NCBI RefSeq assembly: GCF_964355755.1 | Contig: NC_092670.1 | Coordinates: forward strand, 29,563,795-29,627,794 | Direction: 5' to 3' | From: Antedon mediterranea | Taxonomy: Eukaryota > Echinodermata > Crinoidea > Comatulida > Antedonidae | Length of the DNA stretch: 64,000 bases | Shown: piece by piece, positions 48,136 to 57,140 of the stretch | Layout of the letters: every line of letters starts with the position of its first letter | How positions within the stretch are numbered: position 1 is the stretch's first letter | Position numbers and translations under genes: made by a program | The notes under the pieces: generated by a model | Told to the model about the DNA's origin: nothing | The model's input: the letters and a program-made list of their open reading frames with translations, nothing else | The model's database searches: none

Positions 48136-49716
48136 TTAACTTGGAATTTGAACTGATGTATCCAGGATGCGGATCCAAAATGTTAATCAAATGGAAGCCA
48201 TATTACCATCCCAAGTTTGTGCAGATGCATAAATCAAAACTCAGTAAGTTTATAAAGAGTGTTAATTCTTACCTGTTTTATTTAATAACTTATTTACACT
48301 AATAGGAAGATGTTTTGCCCAACTCTGACTTAATATGTACCGAATACTCAATACATTTTAAAACAATTGCGAAAAAATATGCAAGTTCTTGGGTGGAAAC
48401 CCACGGCCTCCAGATCATCAGGCCTCTAGACCACCGAGCTTGCGCTGATGTCTAGGGTTGAATTCGAGCCCAAGTAAGCAGCAGGAACTGCACCAACGAT
48501 GACAATTGTTGTTAATTATGTAAGTTTTTACATCAGGGAATATACTCTTCCCTGTTTATACATGGATATGAAACATTACATTGTAAAGTATATTCATTGA
48601 TTAAAAAAATATACAATAATCTTAGTACATTTTATGTACAAAAGATGGTTTACAAAATGCTAAAAACAGAAATAAGCAACTACTGTAACTTTAAGTGCAT
48701 TTACTGTTTTTTGCAGATGATCTGTATGTGTTCAGATATCTGTTAGAAAAATTACCATCAATATCAAGAGGTGGGAAAAGCAAAGTCTACGATGCTTTTC
48801 ATTACATTGTACAACACAAGCCAGTGAGTACTTGTTAAACGTTTTTATAATTTGATCATTAAATTGCAATAGATCTATACAAAATGTGTATTTCATTCTT
48901 TGTAAAATACTCTTAGCATATGAAAATATTATATCTCAAAACTGAAACACAGTATGTGATTATACATTAAATGAGCCCGCAATAAAATGCAATGTCATCT
49001 TCCTTGCTTCTCACAATATCACTGTTGTATAAAATACCCTTTTCACAGCAGCATAATTTTGTATCTGGAGATCAAACCTGGTTTTACTGCATATGTGGAA
49101 ATGGGTATAATTAGAAGTTAAACAAGAAAAGAAGGAAGGCAACTGGAAAATGCCTATAGCTCACACATTTTGTAAACTTGTAGGCCTAATGTGCAGTATA
49201 CCAAATTGAAATTTAAACCACCTGATCAAAAACAAGCATGCATTGTTGATCAGTATATTAACAAGGTGATTAAAGATACAAAATGGTGGTGTTTATTATG
49301 TGATAAATAATAGACTAAAGTACCTTTTGAGTATCGGAGGATTTGTGATAAATTCATATTTTTCAGCTTTTTATACTGTATTTTTATATTTTTCAGGCTG
49401 GGTGGGACAGATGTTGACAACTTTGCATCAGGAAAAGACCAGACATATGCACAGCCATTTATCCTTGCATTGGGTGATGTTAAAGAACCTACAGAGTTTT
49501 TTTATTATTGTTGATGCAACATCTATTCCTGGTGGTAACACAATTGTTCAGGCAATTGATCGACTTTTTAAAATTCACTATATATATAATGTCCAATTTG
49601 CCAGTCCGCTTGTGACCTTTTTCAATTTCTTTGAAGGTCTCTTGTACGAAATTACAACAAACATCAAACCAACTGGTAGGGAGTTATATTCCCATCTTAT
49701 TCGCGATGAGGAGTAA
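48135..49716 (+). pseudogene. SAMD3-like accessory gene, 3' exons
   Basis: Exon 48135-48243 (ELMYPGCGSKMLIKWK, ends CTCA/GTAAGT) and exon 48717-48823 (DLYVFRYLLEKLPSISRGG, ends CCA/GTGAGT) have good splice sites and join in phase. A third exon from 49397 after TTTTTCAG reads GTDVDNFASGKDQTYAQPF in one frame. After a shift in a T-run near 49500 it continues FIIVDATSIPGGNTIVQAID, FKIHYIYNVQFASPLV and RELYSHLIRDEE, with a stop at 49714-49716. The IVDxxxIP / AxDxLFKxHY / LVxFxxFxxxxYEI pattern is that of SAMD3-like C-termini, as I recall them. Function is unknown; an accessory role for the transposon is inferred from position only. Confidence 0.6.
48380..48445 (-). repeat. tRNA-like fragment (SINE debris)
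   Basis: Minus strand: CTCGGTGGTCTAGAGG (A-box-like) and, about 30 bp further, GTGGGTTTCCACCC (degenerate B box). It lies in an intron of the SAMD3-like gene. No clear acceptor stem. Weak evidence. Confidence 0.35.
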
Positions 49717-49956
49717 CTAAAATGAAATGTTTTTGATGAATTTAAATTACCTCTTAATTATGCAGTATGTAGAGAAGAGATTTGCTTTTCAAAATAAACC
49801 AATTAATATAGCTCAATGTCGTTTTAATTTATTTGGTTGTGCACAATTGTGTTTTAAATGCATGTTTTTTAAGGCTATAAACTACCAAGTTTTGGATCAC
49901 AGGAGCAGCCTTTTGCAGACAGAAGATACAAGTAGAAAAAGAATAAGCTAAAAATA

Positions 49957-50242
49957 CCACTCTTAAGAGTGGTTTCCTTTCACTCTTTTATGAGTTGATT
50001 ATTTTCACTCTTTTTGAAAGAGTTGGTCACTTTCACTCTTTTATGAGTGGATTATTTCCACTCTTGTTAAAAGAGTGATAAAAATGTTCACTCTTTTTAG
50101 AGTTGGTTTCACTCATTTTAGAGTGATTTGGTGACCACTCTTTTTTTCACTCCAAAACGAGTTGTCCCTCAGTTAACTCTTTGAAAGAGTGGAAGTTCAC
50201 TCTAGTTTGAGTGGTTTCTCACTCTTTTACATTAAGAGAGTA
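49957..50242. repeat. Right terminal and subterminal palindrome array
   Basis: At least eight short palindromic pairs such as CCACTCTTAAGAGTGG (49957), CACTCTTTTATGAGTGG and CTCTTTGAAAGAGTGG, ending CTCTTTTACATTAAGAGAG then TA at 50242. Spacing is roughly 20-45 bp. It mirrors the left end at 31776 and is repeated at 50957-51158. Confidence 0.8.
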
Positions 50243-50599
50243 CTTGGTTAGAGGAAAATTAATGTAATGCCATTATGTACAGTGACGCGCATTGACAAGT
50301 AAAACATAGTTGACGACGGCGAATAATAATATAGGCCTCAAGCCTATTCTATGTATTACAAACTCATGCATATTCAGAATTTAATTCCGAACTTGTAATT
50401 AAATTTTGACCATATCGCAGAAATCAGACTAATCGAATATAATTAATAATACATTGACAATAAAACGATGATTCATATTCTTCAATAATATATGTGATGA
50501 TAATTGATTTTGTCATAAAGTTGACACCAAATGACATCATAATTAATGCATTGGATATATAATAAAATTATGTTAACACACATTTTAAATACGTATTGT

Positions 50600-50770
50600 G
50601 TTGCACGAGATTTACTAATGTTGGGTGACTTAAATATAGATTTTTTTAAATCTCACTCAAATCGCAACAATCTGCAGGAGAAAATGGATCTCTTTCGTCT
50701 TTCGTCAAATGGTGCCATCTCTGGACCAACTCGTATCACTGACGACGGTCATCCTGACAACAAATACATA
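50600..50770 (+). pseudogene. LINE endonuclease fragment
   Basis: Reads LLMLGDLNIDFFKSHSNR then GPTRITDDGHPD. GDLNID is the conserved motif of the apurinic-type endonuclease domain of LINEs, and the spacing to GPTR fits CR1-like proteins. Only about 55 residues survive. It ends where the second transposon right end begins at 50771. Confidence 0.6.
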
Positions 50771-51158
50771 ATAGAGAAGAGATTTGCTTTTAAAAATAAA
50801 CAAATTAATATAGCTCAATATCGGTTTCATTTATTTGGTTGTGCACCTGCAATTGTGTTTTAAATGCATGTTTTTAAGGCTACTACCAAGTTTTGCATCA
50901 CAGAAGCAGCCTTGCAGACGGAAGATACAAGTAGAACAAGAATACGCTAAAAATACCACTCCTAAAAAAGAGTGGTTTCCTTTCACTCTTTTATGAGTTG
51001 ATTATTTTCACTCTTTTTGAAAGAGTGGGTCACTTTCACTCTTCTATGAGTGGATTATTTCCACTCTTGTTAAAAGAGTGATGAAAATGTTCACTCTTTT
51101 TAGAGTTGGTTTCACTCATTTTAGAGTGATTTGGTGACCACTCTTTTTTTCACTCCAA
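50771..51158 (+). mobile_element. Second, truncated right end of the giant transposon family
   Basis: Direct repeat of 49769-50152 with roughly 5-8 percent difference by eye, including the AGAGAAGAGATTTGC start, GTTTTAAATGCATG, the AAGATACAAGTAGAA block and the first six or so palindromes of the array. The terminal part (the last 90 bp of the first copy) is missing, so it was cut at about 51158. It shows that the family has more than one copy. Confidence 0.85.
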
Positions 51159-51248
51159 AGCAAAATAGCAACAAGCTATTCTGCTTTACTGGATGCGACT
51201 ACACTGCAGCGGAAAGGAAAGCTACGTCCCTATGATGGTTGAATCAAG

Positions 51249-51664
51249 ATGGTTGAATCAAGACGTTTTACTGAGGCATTTAATCAACTTGGATTGTCCG
51301 AAAATGTTACAGATAGCACTTCAGATATTCTTGAAGAATTTGTATGTGATATGTACAGTAGACCAAAATTGAAGAAAGTAAACAAGGCAAGATTAGAAAT
51401 ATTCGATACAATATATGCACCACAGGATGGAGAGAATCCGCTTGAGACGATCAAGACATCTGATGCCACCACCTTGCAAGTCAGTGCTTTGCCAAAAAAT
51501 TGAGAGGACAAATTATGTCGCACTCATATGGAGGATGCCATAATGGCATATTTAATGGAGATTGAACCAAATAACAGTGGTGATGGAAGATATTTGAAAT
51601 TGAATGGTATAAAGGACGTAGGTGCCCTGAAATGGTATTGGATGAAGATGATTTGCAAATGATA
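51249..51664 (+). pseudogene. C-terminal fragment of an uncharacterised invertebrate protein family
   Basis: Frame 51249-51503 reads FNQLGLSENVTDSTSDILEE, then FVCDMYSRPK and an SALPKN end at TGA 51501. The same frame continues past the stop with KLCRTHMEDAIMAYL and KWYWMKMICK to 51664. The FRQLG...IEEFVCxMY...LPP...LxxHxxRAxYxAxxW layout matches, from memory, the C-terminal part of a large uncharacterised family abundant in cnidarians and echinoderms whose N-terminal part appears at 53157-53591. Here the two parts are in reverse order, so they come from different copies or a rearrangement. Confidence 0.5.
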
Positions 51665-52214
51665 TTCTTTTTTTTGGCTTTCAATTAATTAATGCAAAAT
51701 TGATTGTTGTACGACAAGTAGTTCACAAGAGATTTTTAACCAAAAATGAGTGGAAATCGTTATTTTGCATATATACAAGATCACGTGCACAATGTAACAC
51801 AAATTTAAATTTTTTTTTTACATCCACTCCTCTATAACTGGAGCAGTTTTTAAAAGTTGGTCGAAAAATATTAAAGAATATATTATTTATCTATTGATAT
51901 TTAAAAAAAAGTAAAAATATCAAATTTTACCCAAAAAATGAAAAAAAAAATGGTTTATTTTACAAATATTTTGTAAAATAGTGACTGAAATGACTTTTGA
52001 GCCTAATTTCAAAGAAATTAATGTACGTTAACACGTCCTGTGCCATAAAATAAAAATATTGGTAAAATGTGGGTCAAAAAGTAGGCCATTGACCTCTGAC
52101 CCAAGGCCCAGCACCCGAAACACTTAAGAATCGGGTTTTCAGATGTACCAAAATATGTCACACACAAAATCATATTAAGACCAATGGTAAAATATGTGCA
52201 CTATAATATGAGAC
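51665..52214. other. AT-rich stretch, nothing recognised
   Basis: A/T homopolymer-rich sequence without a supported gene, terminal repeat or tandem array. Confidence 0.4.
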
Positions 52215-52480
52215 TATGAGATAGACACACCAACAGGTGCCTACAGAAGAAACAGAGTTCATATTAGGACAACACCTGAATCACCCCCTGATACAACTCA
52301 ATTCTACCCACCATTGGAAATAGACAGTCACATGAAAACATCAGATAATAATCCAACAATACCAACTGAACAGCCATAACAAAACCAAAACCAATGAAAC
52401 GACCAACAAATTACACCAGACAGACCAATGGTGGAACCAACTAAACCACGCAGATCAATCAGAATAAAATGACAACCTAT
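52215..52480 (+). pseudogene. Retrotransposon integrase C-terminal tail remnant
   Basis: A frame with a few stops reads DTPTGAYRRNRVHIRTTPE, a Pro/Thr-rich linker, then TKPRRSIRIK. The D-G-x-x-YRRNRxHxR motif followed by Pro-rich sequence and RRSxRxxxxP is the usual end of integrase polyproteins in Ty3/gypsy (and similar) elements. No LTR was identified nearby. Confidence 0.5.
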
Positions 52481-52776
52481 GGTAACTATCTAAAAAAGTA
52501 TGTAACTCATAAGTAAATTCATATCTTACAGTACCTGCTATAACTAAATAATCAAGGCAAAGCAGTCTTATAACTCAATAACTAGTACAAGACCACAGAT
52601 TGGAATTTATGTTATAAACTAAGTTTTTTTAAATTGTTGCAGGTTAAATCATTGATTAAAGAATAGAAGGATATGCATCGACGGTGACACAAAACGATTT
52701 TCCAACGCGTTTGCCTATACTAAAGCACTGCTGCCAATCAAACAAACACGCTCATTGAACTCCGTGTCTCTAATCG

Positions 52777-52912
52777 TTTTTCAGGTAAATACATTTTTTT
52801 CGATCCAATTTTTGGTCGAAGTGGTTAACTATTATGTTACATTAAAATGGCATATTCAACAAAAAATTCTTTAAGAATTATTTTTTCAGGGGGACAATAC
52901 ATCTTTAAGTTT
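52777..52912. repeat. Small foldback/MITE-like repeat, copy 2
   Basis: Contains TTTTTGGTCGAAGTGG, TTAACTATTATGT and GGGGGACAATACATC, matching parts of 1496-1806. Confidence 0.5.
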
Positions 52913-53156
52913 AGCCTATCAAAGGATTTATTTCAGCAATCGGAGACCCACCATCACAGAAAAGTAAAATTTAATATTACCCAATCATTGACGAACCTAT
53001 AACACAATATGGAACAGTTAAAGACCATGGAAATTAACAACACGAAGACTAAACTTACCTCAACATCAGGCAAACTAATTCAATATCAAGACCAGTGTAA
53101 TCTAGCATTTACGCTAACCAAAACCTTCCAATTAAATTGGATGAATTGATGACATA

Positions 53157-53591
53157 TTGCCTTACACCTGTACGGTACCATATAGCCTCAGTACTCCGGA
53201 TGGATATTTTAACAAAACAAACAAGGCAAAACTTCTGCATATTGTTACAGATGATTCCATAGTGGATTTAAAAAAGACACCTCTGCCACTTCCGTCACTT
53301 TGCATTGAAGATGGAAATGCTGTATTTCATTCTATATCAACATCATGTCTATCTAACACATTTGGAGGAATATGTATACAAGTATTGGATTCCCTTCGTG
53401 GAAAAGCGAATGTCTTTTTCTCCACAGATCAATACTTATCAAATTCGACTAAGTCACAAGAGAGACTTCGCCGAGGAACTACTGAGAAGCTGATACTATC
53501 TGGAACAACGACACGGAAACCAACAAATATGAAAAGGTTCCTTATTAGTCCAGGAGCTTATGTCGAAAAAAAGGCACTTGTAGCTTTTTGA
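53157..53591 (+). pseudogene. N-terminal fragment of the same uncharacterised family
   Basis: An open 144-codon frame with TPDGYFNKTNKAKLLHIV, then IEDGNAVFHSISTSCLSNTF, QVLDSLRGKANVFFSTDQYL, KSQERLRRGTTEKLILSGT and TRKPTNMKRFL. The order DGxFxKTNKAxLLH / DGNAxFH / TFGxIC / FSTDxY / KxQERxRRG / TRKP is distinctive of a large uncharacterised family I recall from coral, anemone and echinoderm genomes. Function is unknown. It ends at the TIR-like block at 53600, which may have truncated it. Confidence 0.55.
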
Positions 53592-53599
53592 TGATAATT

Positions 53600-53835
53600 G
53601 TCGGCACCAATGTTTTTCTGACTCAGAATTTTCCACTGAACAAGAAAAACTTTGGTGCCATTTTTTTCGACCATGGCAAGTGGCCGCCATTTTGATTTTC
53701 AAGATGGCGGACTAACTTTAACAAAAAAATGATCGTGAGTGGAATCATTGGGAATGGAATTAAATACTGATCATTTATTTCCATTACACCCATACCCCAA
53801 AATGCATAGCAACAGAGATAATCGCAATTACATAT
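53600..53835. repeat. TIR-like block in front of the DUF7869-like transposase
   Basis: Shares with 61085-61320 and, inverted, with 63705-63930: GCACCAATGTTTTT-like start, GGTGCCATTTTTTTCGACCA, GCCGCCATTTTG, CAAAATGGCGG/GATGGCGG, ATCATTGG, GGAATG-AATACTGATCATTT and CCATTACACCCATA. It lies immediately upstream of the transposase at 53924 and is interpreted as its left terminal repeat. Confidence 0.6.
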
Positions 53836-53923
53836 GTCATATGTCGAAAACGTCTAGAAGTCTCTTAGTAAAAAGAATAGAAACAACGGAGAAGAATATT
53901 ACACCGAAAAAACTAACAAGTTA

Positions 53924-55319
53924 ATGGCAAGAAAAAGAGATAAAATAGAAAATTCAGATTGCCTCCTTTGTTCACGTAAGGGGTTGAATTGCAGAGATAT
54001 CCAGGAAGAAGAACGGATGGAAATCAGGAATGCGTACTATGGTATGGGTGACTTGCAACAGCAAAGGGAGTGGTTGAGTAGGCATTTGGTCGTTAACTAC
54101 AATTCCAAATCCAAGAGGCCCAATCGCTACACCTACTTCTTACCAAAGCCTGATGGAGACAACTGGAAGGTTTGTCGTAAGATGTTTTTGGCCACTGTGG
54201 GAGTTTCTTTTACTCAGGAGGTGAGGAATGTCCAACGCAAGATGGATAGATTTTGTGTGATGGAGCGTGAGAGGAGAGGAGGAAGGAAACGTAGTAACAG
54301 TGATTATGTGTTGAGAGAAGAGGTAATCAAGCACATTGCAAGATTTCCACGAATGGAATCGCACTATGGCCGATCAAACAGCAAATGCCAATATCTTTCG
54401 TCTGACTTGAATTGTGCCATCATGCACAGAATGTACAAGAGAGAACATCCTCACGGTGCAAGTTTAAGCCTATATAAGAAGACCTTCCGTTCGCTGAATC
54501 TCAAGTTTCATCACCCTAAAAGGAAACTTGTGGCTTATGCGAAAAATTTAATCGATCAAACGATGAACAAAAAGCAATTCTAAGGGAGCGGTACAAGATG
54601 CACTTGAGTGAAAAGAAAAAGGTACCTGAAATCAAGGCAGCGGCAAAGGAGCATACAATGGCAAACAAACAACATCTTCGATCTTCAGCAAGTCTTACTT
54701 ACCAAAATCACCAAGATCTGAATTATTTTACAAACGCCGTTTAGCCTGTTACAATTTTACAGTTTATGAGTTGGGGAGTATAGGGATGGGTTGTGGGTTT
54801 TTTTCTCACGAAGGGTTAACACGCCGTGGTTCTTAAGTGAAATCGCATCTTACATCAATGTTTATCTGAAGAAAGCTGATGCCGATAGTGGACCTCTTCT
54901 CAGATGGATGTGTAGGCCAGAATAAAAATTCAATCATACCATCCATGATGTTAAAGTTTGTTGAAACATCAACCTCCGTAGAAGAAATTAAACTGCACTT
55001 CTTCGAAACGAACCACGGCCATTCAGAAGGCGATTCCATGCACAGTACAATTGAAAGGGCTATGAAGCAAGTCGCGGAGTTTAACTCTACCCTTCAGTTG
55101 GTAACTGTTATTAAGATGGCAAGACAAACCCCAAAATCTTACGAAGTATTCCACGTCAAATCTGAAGACATTAAAGACTGGAAACTCTACAGTCAGAAAA
55201 GGGGAGTATTCAGAGTCAGAACATCAGAAAGTGGCATAAAAATTGACTGGACCCAAGTCATGCAAATAAAAGTCATCAAAGCCAAACCCAATGACATTCT
55301 CTTCAAATATTCTTTTTGA
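53924..55319 (+). pseudogene. DUF7869-like transposase (RNase H-fold, DDE-type suspected)
   Basis: N-terminal open frame 53924-54583 (219 aa): CLLCSRKGLNCRDI, QQREWLSRHLVV, KVCRKMFLATVGVSF and KKTFRSLNLKFHHP. A one-base shift at 54580 continues ILRERYKMHLSEKKKVPEIK to about 54740. A segment is then missing, and 54879-55319 reads LFSDGCVGQNKNSIIP (Asp plus GQN motif), ETNHGHSEGDSMHSTIERAM (His-x-x-Gly-Asp-Ser-Met-His with nearby Glu) and a tail ending LFKYSF. The order C-x-x-C/QR, KVCxxxFLxTxGV, SDGCxGQNKN, HxxGDSMHS is that of proteins with domain DUF7869, as I recall. A transposase role is inferred from the RNase H-like acidic motifs and the adjacent TIR-like block. Several canonical Cys are replaced (VAYAK). 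Broken copy. Confidence 0.65.
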
Positions 55320-55840
55320 ATTCCTTTTATCAAAAGTTGCGGATTGAAGATATCTTGCTACATTGGTAAAATGATTATTAAAATGTGTAGCAACCTCTTG
55401 TGGATTGTGAATTTTTGATTTTTGACGTCTTTTCACTATATCCTAATTTCTTAAGATGTTGCCATAATTTCTTTGGATTGTTTTTATTTTCAATTATTTT
55501 ATTTCGAAAATACGTTGATTTAGCTTTTTTAACATTGCGCTTGACCTTGTTTCTTAATTTACAATACATATCATGATCTTCTTTGATTTTACTCTTTTTA
55601 AATTTATTAAAATATTGATCACGAGTTCGTATATCATTTAGAATATCTGTGTTAAACCATGGATCTGATCTTTGTTTCACCCTCATCTTTCTTAGGGGTG
55701 CCACACAATTTATAACGGAGCTTCCTTAAATGACGACCATGCGTCGTTAACATTAACTTTGGATGTAACTTTGTCCAATCTATTTCGGACAGTTTTGACA
55801 GGAATTCCTCTTTGTTCTACTGTTTAAATGATCTTGAGTA

Positions 55841-55878
<38 letters not shown>

Positions 55879-56078
55879 CACATTTATAAATGGTTTTATG
55901 CGATGAGTATTTTGCCTTACAAGATTTGCGTGTGCAAAATATCAGCGTATGATCACTAGGCATGTGTTTATAACACCGGAATTAGAAATTTTGTCTTGAG
56001 AATTACATAGGATATGGTCTAAACATGAGGATGAATTCCTGTCAAAACGAGTGTCATCACTTATCAAGTTAAAGAATC

Positions 56079-56597
56079 CTAGTAATTCGAGAACGTTTTA
56101 TAATTCGTAGATTGAGTACAATCTCTGTTAGTATTTATGTTAAAATCACCATTTATGATGGTTTCAAGGTTGTTAATTTTATTTACAGTGTCTTCGAAAA
56201 AGTTTAGAAAATTTTTGACATTCTGTTCAGGAGGACGGTAATATGTTCCAACAACGATTGGTTTTGTATCCGGGAGGTTGAGTTCAATCCATACTGATTC
56301 AACATTTTTGTCCATTAAATCTTCTCTCTTGGTAAACGCTCTGTCCGTACGCACATACATACATACTCCACCTCCTCTACGAGAAGATCTATCATTGCGA
56401 ACTAAGGTATATCCATCTATGTTTACTTCATTATCAGGAACAGTCTCATATAGCCAAGACTCGGTGATGGATATAACTGCTGCTTTTGATTTTAATGCGA
56501 TTTCACTTATTTCAGATATTTTGGGAATCAGCGATCGTACATTAAGTTGAAGAAAATGCATTCCTTGTTTGTTAATTGTTTTTGCGATGTCGTCCAT
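56079..56597 (-). CDS. LINE apurinic-type endonuclease domain
   Basis: An open 172-codon frame. Motifs in order: FLQLNVRSLIPKISEI (catalytic Asn region), ISITESWL (catalytic Glu), RRGGGVCMYVR, VGTYYRPPEQN and INGDFNIN (Asp/Asn pair). This is the exonuclease/endonuclease/phosphatase fold that nicks target DNA for target-primed reverse transcription. The ORF stops at 56079 shortly after GDFNIN, but the downstream part of the domain continues in the same sense to about 55900 (LDHILCNS) with frame breaks. The main catalytic residues visible here are intact. Confidence 0.8.
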   Translation of the reverse strand: MDDIAKTINKQGMHFLQLNVRSLIPKISEISEIALKSKAAVISITESWLYETVPDNEVNIDGYTLVRNDRSSRRGGGVCMYVRTDRAFTKREDLMDKNVESVWIELNLPDTKPIVVGTYYRPPEQNVKNFLNFFEDTVNKINNLETIINGDFNINTNRDCTQSTNYKTFSNY

Positions 56598-56641
56598 GTC
56601 ATCATCTAGGGGATCTGATTTTCATGAAAGTCTGCATCATA

Positions 56642-57127
56642 CTATGGGAGCGAGTTCCAGGAGCATATATCGCAAATATAAGAGGATGACTTACCGGCGC
56701 ACTTTGTGTGTATTCTTTTAATGTCACATGCATTGCATCTGATGATTTTACTTCGCTTGTTAAATCCTCTACTGCATACGTCACAATATAACTTTTGTTG
56801 AGGTCCAGGATTTAAGGAGACATCCCCAGCAATAATGATCAAGTAACTTAACGTTAAGTGGTGATGTTTTCTTAATATACGTTTTACAGGATATCTCGAA
56901 GAGCTTGCACCGTACATTTGCCAGAGTGGTGATCTCAAATCCAAGTTATCCTGCTTAATGTGGGCAGGTGCTGACCAGTTGCTTGCGATGTCAGGTCCGA
57001 CTTCAGTGAAGTCTAAAGTCGGTTCACTTAGGGTGCATATTCTTACTATGATACATAGTAAATGGATGAATAATGTTCTAAATAGTACTTTATACTGCAT
57101 GATGATGAGCAAAAGTAGAAAATACAT
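56642..57127 (-). CDS. LINE ORF1-like protein with N-terminal hydrophobic segment, 2A-like motif and PHD-like finger
   Basis: 161 codons. Residues 1-30 are strongly hydrophobic (signal-peptide-like). Near residue 107 the motif GDVSLNPGP follows a hydrophobic YLIIIA. This is the layout of 2A ribosome-skipping peptides (GDVExNPG/P), with Ser in place of the usual Glu. Directly after it a cysteine/histidine cluster (CDVCSRGF, IRCNAC, IHTKC, CDIC) has PHD-finger spacing. From established knowledge, 2A-like sequences occur in LINEs of sea urchins and other animals. Here the skip would separate the hydrophobic leader from the finger. Whether the Glu-to-Ser form is active is unknown. Confidence 0.7.
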   Translation of the reverse strand: MYFLLLLIIMQYKVLFRTLFIHLLCIIVRICTLSEPTLDFTEVGPDIASNWSAPAHIKQDNLDLRSPLWQMYGASSSRYPVKRILRKHHHLTLSYLIIIAGDVSLNPGPQQKLYCDVCSRGFNKRSKIIRCNACDIKRIHTKCAGKSSSYICDICSWNSLP

Positions 57128-57140
57128 TTTTTATGTTAAA

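Larger units (their letters stand above)
31776..50242 (+). mobile_element. Giant (18.5 kb) CACTA-like DNA transposon carrying several genes
   Basis: The ends are inverted: TACTCTCTTAATATAAA at 31776 and its near-complement ending GAGAGTA at 50242. Further inside, both ends carry arrays of CACTC/GAGTG palindromes (31776-31990 and 49957-50242). Everything recognisable between reads on the plus strand: SAM and E3-like accessory exons (32360-36122), a C2H2-bearing transposase (38406-45172) and SAMD3-like exons (45178-49716). Subterminal arrays of short direct and inverted repeats around a tnp2/DUF4218-style transposase are the hallmark of CACTA (EnSpm/CMC) elements. The ends are TA on both sides, so the target duplication cannot be separated from the repeat. 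Later insertions (920 bp, 4.27 kb and about 1.75 kb) leave about 11.5 kb of original sequence. All frames are broken. Confidence 0.65.
55321..57140 (-). mobile_element. CR1-like LINE 5' half with 2A-like motif (antisense, 3' part missing)
   Basis: Minus strand, from 57127: ORF1-like protein (161 aa), then an endonuclease frame (56597-56079), then the endonuclease-to-RT linker (55704-55378: VKQRSDPWFNTDIL, KLRNKVKRNVKKAKS, KKLWQHLKKLGYS), ending at 55321 against the DUF7869-like gene. The RT is absent. LINE insertions normally lose the 5' end, so a copy with 5' parts and no 3' part must have been cut by a later rearrangement. A 13-unit AAT microsatellite (about 55841-55877) has expanded inside the coding part. 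Confidence 0.8.

Noticed and set aside
55924-56079. Separate gene between LINE endonuclease and linker frames
   Set aside because: The residues (LDHILCNS and following) continue the LINE endonuclease in order; it is one broken LINE protein.
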